Shown here: in pieces, positions 5,344 through 5,639 of the stretch
Layout of the letters: every line of letters starts with the position of its first letter
Numbering within the stretch: position 1 is the stretch's first letter
Assembly: GCA_044425815.1 (NCBI GenBank)
Contig: JAWXVA010000139.1
Coordinates: 1 to 5,639 of the forward strand
Direction: 5' to 3'
Source of the DNA: CAUPWF01 sp044425815
Lineage (GTDB): Bacteria; Bacillota; Clostridia; Lachnospirales; Lachnospiraceae
DNA: 5,639 nucleotides
Program-made: the position numbers and the translations under genes
Notes under the pieces: generated by a model
What the model was told of the DNA's origin: nothing
Database searches by the model: none
Seen by the model: the letters and a program-made list of their open reading frames with translations, nothing else

Positions 5344-5350
5344 AAGGAGG
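5344..5350 (+). promoter_or_regulatory. Ribosome binding site of the DUF2130 gene
   Basis: AAGGAGG, 8 nt before the ATG at 5359, fixes the start of the last gene. No terminator or good promoter is visible in the 57-nt gap after the oxidoreductase stop, so the gene may be read through from upstream. Confidence 0.8.
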
Positions 5351-5358
5351 ATATCACA

Positions 5359-5639
5359 ATGAATGAAATAAAATGTCCAAAATGTGGGGAGGTATTTACG
5401 GTAGATGAGTCTGGATATCTTGCAATAGTAGGGCAAGTTCGAGATGCGGAATTTAAGAAGGACTTATCAAAGCGTGAACAAATGCTAGCCTTACAGAAAG
5501 ACAATGAATTAAAGCTAGTAGAAGCAAATGCGAGGGCAGAGATAGAGAAGAAATTATCCCAATCAAAGCAGGAAATTGAACAACTGAAGTCAAAGCTAGC
5601 TATAGCAGAAACGAATAAAGCAATTGCACTCAAGGATGA
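5359..5639 (+). CDS. DUF2130-family protein, N-terminal 93 residues only (cut by right window edge)
   Basis: The frame runs open from ATG 5359 to the window end (93 full codons). It begins with a CPKCG zinc-ribbon half (C6, C9) and then TVDESGYLAIVGQVRD, the recognisable opening of DUF2130 proteins. From about residue 28 onward the sequence is highly charged with a heptad-like pattern (FKKDLSKREQMLALQKDNE and so on), predicting a long coiled coil. In the family this coiled coil is followed by the conserved DUF2130 domain, which is outside this window. The molecular function of the family is not established; some members have been noted near DNA-processing genes, and a nuclease-like fold has been suggested for the C-terminal part. 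The second half of the zinc ribbon is not visible in this segment. The leftward open frame on the opposite strand is its shadow. Confidence 0.8.
   Translation, partial: MNEIKCPKCGEVFTVDESGYLAIVGQVRDAEFKKDLSKREQMLALQKDNELKLVEANARAEIEKKLSQSKQEIEQLKSKLAIAETNKAIALKD

Noticed and set aside
5337..5633. Leftward 98-codon frame rich in Ser/Phe
   Set aside because: It is the complement of the DUF2130 coiled coil; the rightward gene has AAGGAGG and a recognisable N-terminus.
1..5639. CRISPR array, transposon ends, tRNA or rRNA genes
   Set aside because: There are no regularly spaced direct repeats, no transposase frame with flanking inverted repeats, and no recognisable tRNA or rRNA sequence. AAGTTAT repeated at 2963 and 2987 is too short to matter.

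Overview
The window looks like a chromosomal piece of a low-GC Gram-positive anaerobe, most likely a clostridium of the Lachnospiraceae type. The evidence is AT-rich spacers, strong AGGAGG-type ribosome binding sites, an oxygen-sensitive Fe-S flavoenzyme of the old yellow enzyme/dienoyl-CoA reductase class, and protein families common in Clostridia. This assignment rests on family recognition only.

Left part (1-952): a leftward two-gene unit. A small single-pass membrane protein (DUF6110-like, 80 aa) is followed 11 nt later by the start of a heavy-metal P-type ATPase, which runs off the left edge. The arrangement resembles the mycobacterial PacL-CtpC/G/V metal efflux units. A divergent control region (667-952) separates it from a rightward ZIP-family metal transporter (953-1801). 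It holds three copies of the heptamer TAGCGTA, a 10-bp palindrome and promoter-like boxes on both strands. A predicted metal exporter and a predicted metal importer therefore share one intergenic region and could be controlled together.

Middle part (1802-2154): about 350 nt without a convincing protein gene. It contains a promoter-like sequence, a perfect 10-bp hairpin followed by T-rich sequence (probable terminator), and a second promoter-like sequence leading into the next gene. The segment between the first promoter and the hairpin could be a small RNA of about 200 nt.

Right part (2126-5301): a metallo-beta-lactamase-fold hydrolase and, 63 nt on, a 763-aa flavin/Fe-S oxidoreductase of the FadH/trimethylamine dehydrogenase type with an unusual C-terminal helical module. 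They are probably one operon. A DUF2130 protein begins at 5359 and is cut by the right edge.

An unexpected shared trait is that both the ZIP gene and the hydrolase gene are preceded by a 10-11 codon reading frame. Each has a well-spaced Shine-Dalgarno sequence and a stop codon overlapping or just past the start of the main gene, which suggests translational coupling or leader-peptide control.
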